This document shows, in pieces, positions 1 to 6,447 of a DNA stretch of 7,354 nucleotides. Both the position numbers and the translations under genes were made by a program. This DNA is from an uncultured Flammeovirgaceae bacterium (lineage in GTDB: Bacteria > Bacteroidota > Bacteroidia > Cytophagales > Cyclobacteriaceae), in assembly GCA_946480685.1 (NCBI GenBank), contig CAMLLI010000191.1:1-7354 (forward strand). The letters are read 5' to 3'. Within the stretch, counting starts at the first letter, position 1. The number at the start of each line of letters is the position of its first letter. The notes below the pieces were generated by a model that was given only the letters and a program-made list of their open reading frames with translations, was not told the origin of the DNA and did no database searches.

Positions 1-1
1 A

Positions 2-106
2 CTCACTACACTAAACAAACAACAGTCAATGGATCGTGCTGGTGGTAAATATGGTAACAAGGGTGAAGAGGCTGCTTTGACGGCTATATCGATGTTGAGT
101 TTTTAA
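2..106 (+). CDS. C-terminal end of an unrecognised protein (5' end outside window)
   Basis: The frame is open from the left edge and ends at TAA 104-106, giving 34 residues that begin LTTLNKQQSMDRAGGKYGNK and end in AALTAISMLSF. The visible part is a glycine- and lysine-rich segment followed by a short hydrophobic, probably helical, tail. A hairpin terminator in the same direction follows 27 bp later, as expected for a real gene end. I do not recognise the family, and 34 residues are too few to assign a function. No transmembrane segment or catalytic motif can be argued from this fragment. The call that it is coding rests on the open frame, its biased composition and the terminator. Confidence 0.6.
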   Translation, partial: LTTLNKQQSMDRAGGKYGNKGEEAALTAISMLSF

Positions 107-120
107 AAAATTCAATTACA

Positions 121-134
121 TATCTTATAAGATA
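121..134. repeat. 14-bp perfect palindrome
   Basis: TATCTTATAAGATA is its own reverse complement and directly abuts the terminator stem that starts at 134. It lies between two convergent genes, so a promoter operator is unlikely. It may be a chance AT-rich palindrome or an extension of the terminator structure. Confidence 0.4.
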
Positions 135-162
135 AAGTCGGGCTTCCGGCTTTTATTTTTTT
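134..162 (+). terminator. Rho-independent terminator after the left-edge gene
   Basis: An 8-bp stem (AAAGTCGG / CCGGCTTT, one G-T wobble) has a GCTT tetraloop and is followed by a T-rich tract at 151-162. The T-tract is on the plus side, so it fits the gene ending at 106. Read on the minus strand the stem is followed only by TTTATCTT, so it would be a weaker end for the gene at 196-867. Confidence 0.75.
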
Positions 163-195
163 ATGTATATATTTCTTTGTGTACGTAGTTAGCAC

Positions 196-867
196 TTAAA
201 AATCGGCTTCATATCCATGGCCGTTTTTCCCGTAAAAGATCAGCCACCTGGCTAACGAGTATACTATATGGAGTTTACTTTCAATAGTTTTCTCATCGTC
301 TTCAGGAGGCATTCGTTGTCCCTTTAGATGCTGAAGATTTTTTTCAACTGCTATTTTGTCTGCTGCCTGCATGAGTCTATTACCATAATCCAATGCATCA
401 TCAGCGAGTTTAGTTTCCCACGCCTCGTGAACTAATTCCTTTCCAATCAGATCAACGCAATCATTGAGAAACTGTCCTCTGAAAACATTTTCATCTTGTC
501 CAAAAGCTCTATATACCGGCACGCCATCGGCCTCTTTTGCCAGGTCAATTACATAGTAGCCTTGATACTCCTTAACGAAATCCTGAAGTGATACTTTCTT
601 ATCACTCTCTTCATATTGCTCTTTAACCCATGCATCTGCTTCCTTGTCTCTGCCTACTCTTGGTGCTTTAATGGTCTCGTACGTTGGTATCAGGTTGGCA
701 AACCATTCCTCGATAAGCTCTTCTTTCGTTGGGCCTTTTTTGCCCAACAGTTTTTCAAGCATGGAAGGCTTGGGCAACGTGTCTGTCTTTAACATTTGGT
801 ATATCTCTATATACCTCTTTTCAAATCCAGGTTTTGGCTTGCCCATCGGGCGCATGTCTAGTCCCAT
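196..867 (-). CDS. Conserved-looking hypothetical protein, 223 aa
   Basis: The frame starts at ATG 867 and ends at TAA 196-198. I do not recognise a named family. The protein looks soluble: it has no signal peptide, no membrane span and a single cysteine (C137). It begins MGLDMRPMGKPKPGFEKRY, a compact Met/Pro/Gly/Lys opening. Residues about 45-110 are charged and aromatic (EEWFANLIP, YQGYYVIDLA). Residues 128-175 look like amphipathic helices (FRGQFLNDCVDLIGKEL). The tail 196-223 carries LHIVYSLARWLIFYGKNGHG. In-frame ATGs at residues 5 and 8 are alternative starts, and no Shine-Dalgarno sequence is seen. It lies 63 bp downstream of the XRE regulator on the same strand, with no terminator evident between them, so co-transcription is plausible. 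A regulator-effector pairing is only a guess. Confidence 0.75.
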   Translation of the reverse strand: MGLDMRPMGKPKPGFEKRYIEIYQMLKTDTLPKPSMLEKLLGKKGPTKEELIEEWFANLIPTYETIKAPRVGRDKEADAWVKEQYEESDKKVSLQDFVKEYQGYYVIDLAKEADGVPVYRAFGQDENVFRGQFLNDCVDLIGKELVHEAWETKLADDALDYGNRLMQAADKIAVEKNLQHLKGQRMPPEDDEKTIESKLHIVYSLARWLIFYGKNGHGYEADF

Positions 868-930
868 ATTATCAAGATTTGGTGTGTACCGGGTCTGCTA
901 TTCTACAAACAAGTATATATTCCTAAAACA

Positions 931-1359
931 CTATTTGCCCGCATCCAGAAACTTTTGCAACAACGCTATCTTTTCATCCTTCTCCTTCAATAGTGCTTTA
1001 TATAGTTCATCTTTTTCAGTACTGATGCGTAACAATTCATCAAATGGATTGAATGTGGGGTAGTAGTTTACGCCATTGTTAATGGAGGAAGTGTCGTTAC
1101 TTGTAAAGGTATTATTGATAACATTAAAAGCAGCCTCCTCATTAAAATTCTTGATAGCTTCCGCGGGTACTTTAAGTGCCTTTGCCAACTCTTGTAAAAT
1201 GTTATCCTCTATCAACTCTTTATTTTCGAGCATTGATATTCTTTTCTGCGACCAATCTTCTCCCAATTGGTCAGCAAGAGCTTCTTGCTTCATGCCTAAC
1301 ATTTCACGGAAACGCTTTACGTTTCGCCCGTGGTGTATCTTACGATTATCGGTTGTCAT
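931..1359 (-). CDS. XRE-family helix-turn-helix transcriptional regulator
   Basis: This is a 142-residue cytoplasmic DNA-binding protein. Residues about 9-70 form a Cro/CI-type HTH: RNVKRFREMLGMKQEALADQ, then the recognition region WSQKRISMLENKE, then a LQELAKALKVPAEAI helix typical of HTH_3/XRE domains. An Asn/Thr/Ser-rich linker follows (about 79-100). The C-terminus (about 106-139) is a charged heptad-like helix (DELYKALLKEKDEKIALLQK) that probably dimerises. This layout resembles small XRE proteins common in Bacteroidota. I chose ATG 1359 over the in-frame TTG at 1365, two codons upstream, because ATG is the stronger start and TATATTTG sits just before it. The target genes are unknown. 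The hypothetical gene 63 bp downstream is the obvious co-transcribed partner, and self-regulation is likely but not shown. Confidence 0.88.
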   Translation of the reverse strand: MTTDNRKIHHGRNVKRFREMLGMKQEALADQLGEDWSQKRISMLENKELIEDNILQELAKALKVPAEAIKNFNEEAAFNVINNTFTSNDTSSINNGVNYYPTFNPFDELLRISTEKDELYKALLKEKDEKIALLQKFLDAGK

Positions 1360-1362
1360 ATT

Positions 1363-1394
1363 CAAATATAGCAGTAAATGAAGAATGAAACTAA
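1363..1394 (-). promoter_or_regulatory. Candidate Bacteroidota-type promoter of the XRE regulator
   Basis: On the minus strand, TATATTTG (1370-1363) matches the Bacteroidota -7 consensus TAnnTTTG exactly. A weak -33 candidate, TTAG (1394-1391; consensus TTTG), lies 20 bp upstream, within the usual spacing. With G at about -4, transcription would begin at or next to the ATG at 1359, which would make the mRNA leaderless. The -33 mismatch and the AT-rich context mean this could be chance. Confidence 0.35.
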
Positions 1395-1450
1395 GGCGAT
1401 ATTGGTATTAAAATATACTACCTAGAGAATAAAAAAGTCAGTACAAAGTA

Positions 1451-1487
1451 AAAACAAAAAAGCCACCCCAAAAACGAGGTGGCTTTT
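1451..1487 (-). terminator. Rho-independent terminator of icd
   Basis: A 10-bp stem (AAAAGCCACC 1458-1467 / GGTGGCTTTT 1478-1487) has a 10-nt loop. On the minus strand it is followed by a long T-tract (TTTTTTGTTTTT, including the stem end), 28 bp beyond the icd stop. The plus-side tract is short (TTTTCTA), so the main direction is minus. It should also insulate the downstream XRE gene from icd transcription. Confidence 0.88.
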
Positions 1488-1514
1488 CTAATATATACTT
1501 ACTAAACTTTACGC

Positions 1515-2741
1515 TTAGAAATTCTTCACAATCTCTTGTGCAAACTCTGAACACTTCAGTAAGGTAGCACCTTCCATCAGGCGGTGGAAATCGTACGTTA
1601 CTTTCTTCGAAGATATAGCACCTTCCAGACCTTTGATGATCAGATCAGCAGCTTCCTGCCAGCCCATATACTCAAGCATCATTACACCTGAAAGAATTAC
1701 AGAACCCGGATTTACTTTATCCTGACCTGCATACTTAGGAGCTGTACCGTGAGTAGCTTCAAATATAGCGTGACCTGTTTTGTAGTTGATGTTACCACCC
1801 GGAGCTATACCAATACCACCTACAATCGCTGCTAGTGCATCAGATATATAGTCACCGTTCAGGTTCAATGTAGCTGCTACTGAATACTCATCTGGTCTCA
1901 ACAGAATCTGTTGTAAGAAGGCATCAGCAATGGCATCTTTAATGATCAGTTTGTGACCATCTTTCTCAATGATCTGCCAAGGTCCGCCATCAAGATCTTT
2001 TGCACCGAACTCAGCTTTCGCGAGAGCATATCCCCAGTCGCGGAAACCACCTTCGGTAAATTTCATGATGTTACCTTTGTGAACAAGTGTAACGCTTGGC
2101 TTCTTGTGTTGCAGTGCATACTCGATAGCCGAACGCACCAAACGCTCCGTACCTTCTTTTGATACCGGCTTAACACCGATAGCAGTTGTTTGCGGGAAGC
2201 GGATTTTCTTATATAGTTTCGCAAAGTTCTCTTCGAAGAACTTCAGGAATTTTTTATTCTCTTCAGAACCTTCCTGGAACTCGATACCGGCATATATATC
2301 TTCAGTGTTTTCACGGAAGATGATGGTATCCGTTTTGTGTGGCTCCTTCACAGGTGAAGGTACACCTTTGAACCAACGTACCGGGCGTACGCAGGCATAC
2401 AGATCAAGCTCCTGGCGAAGTGCTACGTTCAATGAACGGATACCACCTCCTACCGGAGTTGTCAATGGACCTTTTATACCTACCAGATATTCTTTGAAAA
2501 CGTTGAGCGTTTCATCTGGCAGCCAGTTACCAGTTTGATTGAAAGCTTTCTCCCCTGCCAATACTTCTTTCCAGTTGATCTTCTTCTTTCCACCGTAAGC
2601 TTTTTCAACTGCTTTATCAAATACTAACTTAGATGCAGGCCAAATGTCTACACCGGTTCCATCACCCTCGATGAACGGGATGGTTGGATTATCAGGCACA
2701 TTAAGTTTACCGTTGCTGATGCTGATTTTCTGATCGCTCAT
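1515..2741 (-). CDS. icd: NADP-dependent isocitrate dehydrogenase
   Basis: The 408-residue product should catalyse oxidative decarboxylation of isocitrate to 2-oxoglutarate with NADP+ in the TCA cycle, as a cytosolic homodimer of the E. coli Icd type. The N-terminal [10 protein letters not shown] (21-30) is the family's nucleotide-binding start. The substrate loop [13 protein letters not shown] (98-110) carries S103, N105 and R109, matching E. coli S113, N115 and R119. Also visible are R119, R143 ([12 protein letters not shown]), Y150, K222 (HKGN) and metal-ligand aspartates D297 and D301 (NGDYISDAL). NADP preference is supported by K336-Y337 (APKYAGQDK) and Y383/R387 (VTYDFHRLM), the residues that contact the 2'-phosphate in E. 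coli. It starts at ATG 2741 and is full length. It has its own terminator and an A-rich leader without a Shine-Dalgarno. The phosphorylatable serine loop is conserved, but no aceK kinase lies in the window. Confidence 0.97.
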   Translation of the reverse strand: MSDQKISISNGKLNVPDNPTIPFIEGDGTGVDIWPASKLVFDKAVEKAYGGKKKINWKEVLAGEKAFNQTGNWLPDETLNVFKEYLVGIKGPLTTPVGGGIRSLNVALRQELDLYACVRPVRWFKGVPSPVKEPHKTDTIIFRENTEDIYAGIEFQEGSEENKKFLKFFEENFAKLYKKIRFPQTTAIGVKPVSKEGTERLVRSAIEYALQHKKPSVTLVHKGNIMKFTEGGFRDWGYALAKAEFGAKDLDGGPWQIIEKDGHKLIIKDAIADAFLQQILLRPDEYSVAATLNLNGDYISDALAAIVGGIGIAPGGNINYKTGHAIFEATHGTAPKYAGQDKVNPGSVILSGVMMLEYMGWQEAADLIIKGLEGAISSKKVTYDFHRLMEGATLLKCSEFAQEIVKNF

Positions 2742-2775
2742 TTTGCTAAAATGTTTTAAATGTTTTTGCGTTTTA

Positions 2776-2795
2776 GGTGTTTAAATAAGAACACC
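2776..2795. promoter_or_regulatory. Inverted repeat in the icd / CAP-gene divergent region
   Basis: GGTGTT (2776-2781) and AACACC (2790-2795) form a perfect 6-bp inverted repeat with 8 bp between arms, 35-54 bp upstream of the icd ATG. It could be a dimer-binding operator. If icd transcription starts further upstream, for example near the weak -7-like TAATTTTC on the minus strand at 2823-2816, it would instead be a 5' UTR hairpin. No clear promoter was found for either divergent gene. Confidence 0.3.
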
Positions 2796-2885
2796 GGCCC
2801 TTGATTTTGGGCGCGGAAAATTAAAAAATAAAGGTCATAAATGAAGACATTTTATAGTTCAATCGCTTAATCCTTAAAATATCTT

Positions 2886-3470
2886 ATGAAATCGTTTGTT
2901 TTAGCTCTGTTCCTGCTTTTATCCATGTCAGCTTTCGACACGCGCCCGTTTCAACAGGTAACGGAAGAAGAACTTTGCCTCTCAACGGAAGAAATGAAGC
3001 TATACCGCCTCATTATGGAATATCGGAAGAGTAAAGGTCTCCCCAGCATTCCGCTTTCAGCAAAGCTCTCACAAGTAGCCAAAGTGCATGCACATGATCT
3101 GGCCGACAACTATAAGTTTGATCCCGATAATAAATGCAACCCGCACAGCTGGTCTAAAAAAGGAAATTGGACATCCTGCTGCTATACCAGCGATCATAAA
3201 CGCGCACAGTGTATGTGGGACAAGCCAAAGGAGATAGCCGGCTATCCAGGCTTTGGTTACGAGATAGCGTACTATAGCACTGCCGGTGCTACTGCCCAGG
3301 AAGGTCTTGACGGATGGAAGGTGAGTCCTGGGCACAACCCGCTCATCGTTAACCTCGATATCTGGAGCAAAGTAAAATGGAATGCTATAGGTGTTGCACT
3401 TTACAAAGAATACGGTTTGATATGGTTTGGTGAAGAGAAAGACGAAACAACTGTTAAAACTTGTAAGTAG
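2886..3470 (+). CDS. Secreted CAP (SCP/PR-1-like) domain protein
   Basis: The 194-residue protein starts at ATG 2886. Residues 1-17 (MKSFVLALFLLLSMSAF) form a signal peptide with a short basic end and a Leu/Phe core. No lipobox cysteine follows directly, so a periplasmic or secreted soluble form is expected. Residues about 36-183 fit a CAP domain: a first helix (LYRLIMEYRKSKGLPSIPLS), then AKVHAHDLADNY, NPHSWS, GYEIAYY, GWKVSPGHNPLIV and the closing strand WNAIGVALYKEYGLIWFGE. H87, E126, E139 and H150 are plausible equivalents of the two-His/two-Glu CAP cavity. Six cysteines (31, 84, 98, 99, 109, 193) suggest disulfides. The biochemical role of bacterial CAP proteins is poorly defined and no substrate is proposed. 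The gene is divergent from icd and 147 bp ahead of clpB. No terminator is obvious after it. Confidence 0.88.
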   Translation: MKSFVLALFLLLSMSAFDTRPFQQVTEEELCLSTEEMKLYRLIMEYRKSKGLPSIPLSAKLSQVAKVHAHDLADNYKFDPDNKCNPHSWSKKGNWTSCCYTSDHKRAQCMWDKPKEIAGYPGFGYEIAYYSTAGATAQEGLDGWKVSPGHNPLIVNLDIWSKVKWNAIGVALYKEYGLIWFGEEKDETTVKTCK

Positions 3471-3617
3471 TAATCACATTAAACGTCTATCGTTCTGTCT
3501 TCTTTCGAGTCAAAACGACTGATTTATAGTATATTCAGAAGTATAATTATTGCCATTTTTTCAGAAAGGCATTGGTGGATTAGTATTTGATAGCACGTGC
3601 CCCGAGGGATTACAATC

Positions 3618-6236
3618 ATGAACTTCGAAAAATTTACTATAAAATCTCAAGAGGCTTTACAGAAGTCTGCGGAGATAGCCATGGGCAACCAGCAACAGGC
3701 TATCGAACCGGGACACGTATTGAAGGCTATTCTAGAGACAGACGAAAATGTATCGAGCTATCTCTTCAAGAAGCTTGGTATCAATCAAACTATACTTGAC
3801 ACAAAACTACAGGAAGTTGTCAACGGATATCCGCGTGTATCCGGACAACAGCCATATCTATCGTCTGCTACCAATACATTGTTGCAGAACGCTGACAAGG
3901 AACTGCGCGAATTCAAAGATGAATATGTAGCCATCGAACATCTTCTGCTCGCATTACTCGCGTCCAAAGACAAAGTATCTTCTATTATGAAAGATGCAGG
4001 CTTTGAACGTGCTGCATTGATCAAAGCTATAAAAGAACTTCGCGGAGGATCAAAAGTTACTGACCAGAATGCTGAAGCAAAGTATAAATCGCTTGAGCGT
4101 TACTCTAAAAATCTAAACGACCTTGCTAAGGAAGGCAAGATCGATCCGGTGATTGGTCGCGATGAAGAGATCAGACGTGTGCTGCAAATTCTTTCACGCA
4201 GAACAAAAAACAATCCTATACTCTTAGGTGAACCTGGTGTTGGTAAGACAGCCATCGTTGAAGGTATGGCGCAACGTATCGTGGATGGTGACGTACCGGA
4301 AAATCTGAAAGATAAAATCCTGGTGTCGCTGGATATGGGTTTGCTTGTAGCAGGTGCTAAATATAAAGGTGAGTTTGAAGAACGTTTAAAAGCTGTTATC
4401 AAAGAAGTAACAGACTCTAACGGACAAATTATACTCTTCATTGACGAGATCCACACCTTGATTGGTGCCGGTGGCGGAGGTGAAGGTGCTATGGATGCTG
4501 CTAATCTGTTGAAGCCTGCACTTGCCCGAGGAGAACTCCATGCTATAGGTGCCACCACGTTAAAAGAGTATCAGAAATATATAGAGAAAGACAAAGCACT
4601 TGAACGCAGGTTCCAGTCTGTAATGGTAGATGAACCTTCTGTTGAAGACAGTATATCTATACTTCGTGGTATAAAAGATAAATATGAACTGCACCACGGT
4701 GTGCGTATTAAGGATGATGCCGTTATAGCGTCAGTCGAATTATCGAGTCGCTATATCAGTGATCGTTTCCTTCCGGACAAAGCTATCGACCTGATGGATG
4801 AAGCTGCATCCAAGTTGAGACTTGAGATGGACTCTCTGCCGGAAGAACTCGATGAGCTGAATCGTAAGATCATGCAACTCGAGATCGAGCGTGAAGCTAT
4901 ACGCAGAGAAAGAGATCGCGAGAAGGAGGCTACATTAAGCAAAGAGATCGCTGAACTCTCCGAACAACGGAATTCACTCAAAGCAAAATGGGAAAGCGAA
5001 AAAGAAGTTGTTCACGGCATACAGAAAGAAAAAGAGAATATAGATAAACTGAAGTTCGAAGCGGAACAAGCCGAGAAGGCGGGTGACTATGGAAAAGTTG
5101 CCGAGATACGCTACGGTAAAATTACCGAAGCCGAAAAACGTCTTAATGAATTTCAGTTGAAGATGAAAGAAATGCAAGGCGAAAAAACCTTGCTGAAAGA
5201 AGAGGTTGACAGCGAAGATATAGCAGAGGTTGTAGCGAAGTGGACCGGTATACCTGTCTCCAAAATGCTGCAAAGCGAGCGGGATAAATTGCTAAACCTT
5301 GAAGAAGAATTGAGCAGACGTGTTGCAGGACAGGAAGAAGCAATACAGGCATTGAGTGATGCCGTTCGCAGAAGCCGTGCGGGCTTACAGGATCCGAAAC
5401 GTCCTATAGGTTCATTCATCTTTATGGGTACAACCGGTGTTGGTAAAACTGAATTATCGAAAGCATTGGCTGAGTATCTCTTTAATGATGAAAACTCGAT
5501 GGTGCGTATCGATATGAGTGAGTACCAGGAACGCCATAGTGTAAGTCGTTTGATTGGTGCGCCTCCCGGATATGTAGGATACGATGAAGGTGGACAGCTA
5601 ACTGAATCGGTTCGCAGAAAACCATACTCGGTAATTCTGCTGGACGAGATTGAGAAAGCACATCAGGATGTCTTCAACATTTTGTTACAAGTACTGGATG
5701 ATGGCCGGTTAACAGATAATAAAGGTCGCGTTGCCAACTTCAAGAACACGATCATTATCATGACCACCAATATAGGTTCGCACATTATACAGGAGAACTT
5801 CGAAAAGATTACAGACGAGAATTACTTTGACATACTGGAGAACACGAAAGATGAAGTGTTCGACTTGTTGAAGAAATCAGTTCGACCTGAATTTGTGAAC
5901 CGCATTGACGAGATCATCATGTTCAGACCTTTGAGCAGAAAAGATGTTCGCAAGATCGTAGATATACAGGTTAACCTGGTGTGCAAGCGCCTGGATGAAT
6001 CTGGTATAAAACTGGAAATAACCGATGCCGCCCGCGAGCGCTTATCGAAACTGGGATTCGACCCGCAATTCGGAGCACGTCCGCTGAAGCGTGTGTTCCA
6101 GCGCGAGATTCTGAACGAGTTATCGAAACAAATATTGGCAGGCAAGGTTCATAAGGATTCCATTATCCTGATAGACCTCCGTAACGACACGGAATTTACC
6201 TTCGAGAATATAGAAAATGCTGAACTCGTAAGCTAA
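3618..6236 (+). CDS. clpB: ATP-dependent chaperone ClpB (AAA+ disaggregase)
   Basis: The 872-residue product is a cytosolic hexamer expected to extract polypeptides from aggregates together with DnaK/DnaJ/GrpE. The double Clp N-domain is at about 1-145. AAA1 has Walker A GEPGVGKT (204-211), the pore loop [11 protein letters not shown] (246-256), Walker B ILFIDE (272-277) and arginine fingers at ERR (329-331). The ClpB-specific coiled-coil M domain spans about 400-525 and is rich in Glu/Lys/Arg. AAA2 has Walker A GTTGVGKT (604-611), pore loop GYVGYDEGG (651-659), Walker B VILLDE (672-677), arginine finger NRID (761-764) and sensor-2 GAR (819-821). No ClpP-binding IGF-type loop was seen, consistent with a disaggregase. 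ATG 3618 ([13 protein letters not shown]) is chosen over GTG 3597 because it matches the usual ClpB N-terminus and GAGG lies 10 bp before it. No CIRCE element is visible. The bidirectional terminator follows at once. Confidence 0.98.
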   Translation: MNFEKFTIKSQEALQKSAEIAMGNQQQAIEPGHVLKAILETDENVSSYLFKKLGINQTILDTKLQEVVNGYPRVSGQQPYLSSATNTLLQNADKELREFKDEYVAIEHLLLALLASKDKVSSIMKDAGFERAALIKAIKELRGGSKVTDQNAEAKYKSLERYSKNLNDLAKEGKIDPVIGRDEEIRRVLQILSRRTKNNPILLGEPGVGKTAIVEGMAQRIVDGDVPENLKDKILVSLDMGLLVAGAKYKGEFEERLKAVIKEVTDSNGQIILFIDEIHTLIGAGGGGEGAMDAANLLKPALARGELHAIGATTLKEYQKYIEKDKALERRFQSVMVDEPSVEDSISILRGIKDKYELHHGVRIKDDAVIASVELSSRYISDRFLPDKAIDLMDEAASKLRLEMDSLPEELDELNRKIMQLEIEREAIRRERDREKEATLSKEIAELSEQRNSLKAKWESEKEVVHGIQKEKENIDKLKFEAEQAEKAGDYGKVAEIRYGKITEAEKRLNEFQLKMKEMQGEKTLLKEEVDSEDIAEVVAKWTGIPVSKMLQSERDKLLNLEEELSRRVAGQEEAIQALSDAVRRSRAGLQDPKRPIGSFIFMGTTGVGKTELSKALAEYLFNDENSMVRIDMSEYQERHSVSRLIGAPPGYVGYDEGGQLTESVRRKPYSVILLDEIEKAHQDVFNILLQVLDDGRLTDNKGRVANFKNTIIIMTTNIGSHIIQENFEKITDENYFDILENTKDEVFDLLKKSVRPEFVNRIDEIIMFRPLSRKDVRKIVDIQVNLVCKRLDESGIKLEITDAARERLSKLGFDPQFGARPLKRVFQREILNELSKQILAGKVHKDSIILIDLRNDTEFTFENIENAELVS

Positions 6237-6273
6237 AAAATAAAGAGCCACATACCGCGGCTCTTTTTCTTTG
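6237..6273 (+). terminator. Bidirectional terminator after clpB
   Basis: An 8-bp perfect stem (AAAGAGCC 6242-6249 / GGCTCTTT 6259-6266) has a 9-nt loop, starting 5 bp after the clpB stop. The plus strand continues TTTTTCTTTG. The minus strand reads GGCTCTTTATTTTTT, so the same element can also stop transcription arriving from the convergent SusD gene. Confidence 0.88.
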
Positions 6274-6300
6274 AATATAATTATTAATGGGCTATACAAT
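6271..6300 (+). promoter_or_regulatory. Weak sigma70-like promoter candidate
   Basis: TTGAAT (6271-6276) and TACAAT (6295-6300) are 18 bp apart, directly after the clpB terminator and directly before the small frame at 6301. They resemble the proteobacterial -35/-10 pattern more than the Bacteroidota TTTG/TAnnTTTG pattern, so the call is weak in this host. Confidence 0.2.
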
Positions 6301-6405
6301 ATGAACCAAGTATACCCGTCTTATGTTATACAATCAGGTTTAAGGATTGGTAATCCCGATACTTTTCTCAATCGGGATGAAGTTGGTATGAGGGGTTTGG
6401 TTTAA
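6301..6405 (+). CDS. Possible 34-residue small ORF between clpB and susD
   Basis: ATG 6301 opens a 34-codon frame ending at TAA 6403-6405. The product begins MNQVYPSYVIQSGLRIGN and ends DEVGMRGLV, with no membrane span or cysteine and no family I know. Its stop codon overlaps the base of a strong plus-strand terminator at 6404-6438, and a weak promoter-like pair lies just upstream. Those features would suit a tiny gene. Against it, a 34-codon gap between stops is not rare by chance, there is no ribosome-binding site, and codons in its middle are dictated by the 6353-6378 inverted repeat. A non-coding transcript, or just a backup terminator for clpB, is equally possible. Confidence 0.18.
   Translation: MNQVYPSYVIQSGLRIGNPDTFLNRDEVGMRGLV
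6353..6378. repeat. 8-bp inverted repeat (ATCCCGAT / ATCGGGAT)
   Basis: Two perfect 8-bp arms (6353-6360 and 6371-6378) surround a 10-nt loop ACTTTTCTCA. No T-tract follows on either strand, so it is not a standard terminator. Similar CCCGAT/ATCGGG palindromes occur between genes in many Bacteroidota genomes, so this may be a copy of a dispersed intergenic repeat. It could also form an RNA hairpin in transcripts from either side. Confidence 0.55.
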
Positions 6406-6440
6406 GCCCCGGGGTGGTTCCCGGGGCTTTTCTTTTTTAT
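6404..6440 (+). terminator. Strong plus-strand Rho-independent terminator
   Basis: A perfect 10-bp GC-rich stem (AAGCCCCGGG 6404-6413 / CCCGGGGCTT 6420-6429) with a 6-nt loop is followed by TTTTCTTTTTTA. The T-tract is on the plus side only; the minus side continues TTAAACC. It therefore points to a plus-strand transcript even though clpB already has its own terminator 140 bp earlier and the next gene is on the minus strand. Confidence 0.82.
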
Positions 6441-6447
6441 TTACATT

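Noticed and set aside
644..1063. Plus-strand open frame spanning the end of the XRE gene and the start of the hypothetical gene
   Set aside because: It overlaps two better-supported minus-strand genes and has Ser/Phe-rich shadow composition.
1360..1365. TTG start for the XRE regulator
   Set aside because: An ATG two codons downstream is stronger, and the TTG lies in and next to an exact -7 promoter box match.
2104..2538. 144-codon plus-strand open frame inside icd
   Set aside because: It is antisense to the conserved catalytic region of icd and has no recognisable domain.
2798..2813. GCCC-N8-GGGC hairpin in the icd/CAP intergenic region
   Set aside because: A 4-bp stem is too short to be meaningful without conservation.
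3597..3617. GTG start for clpB, adding seven residues (MPRGITI)
   Set aside because: ATG 3618 gives the normal ClpB N-terminus [13 protein letters not shown] and has GAGG 10 bp upstream.
3471..3617. CIRCE (TTAGCACTC-N9-GAGTGCTAA) or heat-shock promoter before clpB
   Set aside because: No CIRCE is present. GCACGTGC at 3593-3600 is only an 8-bp palindrome, and TAGTATTTG nearby has the wrong spacing for a clear -7 box.
4100..4558. Long minus-strand open frame inside clpB
   Set aside because: It is antisense to the highly conserved AAA1 domain and its Ser/Arg-rich product is a typical shadow translation.
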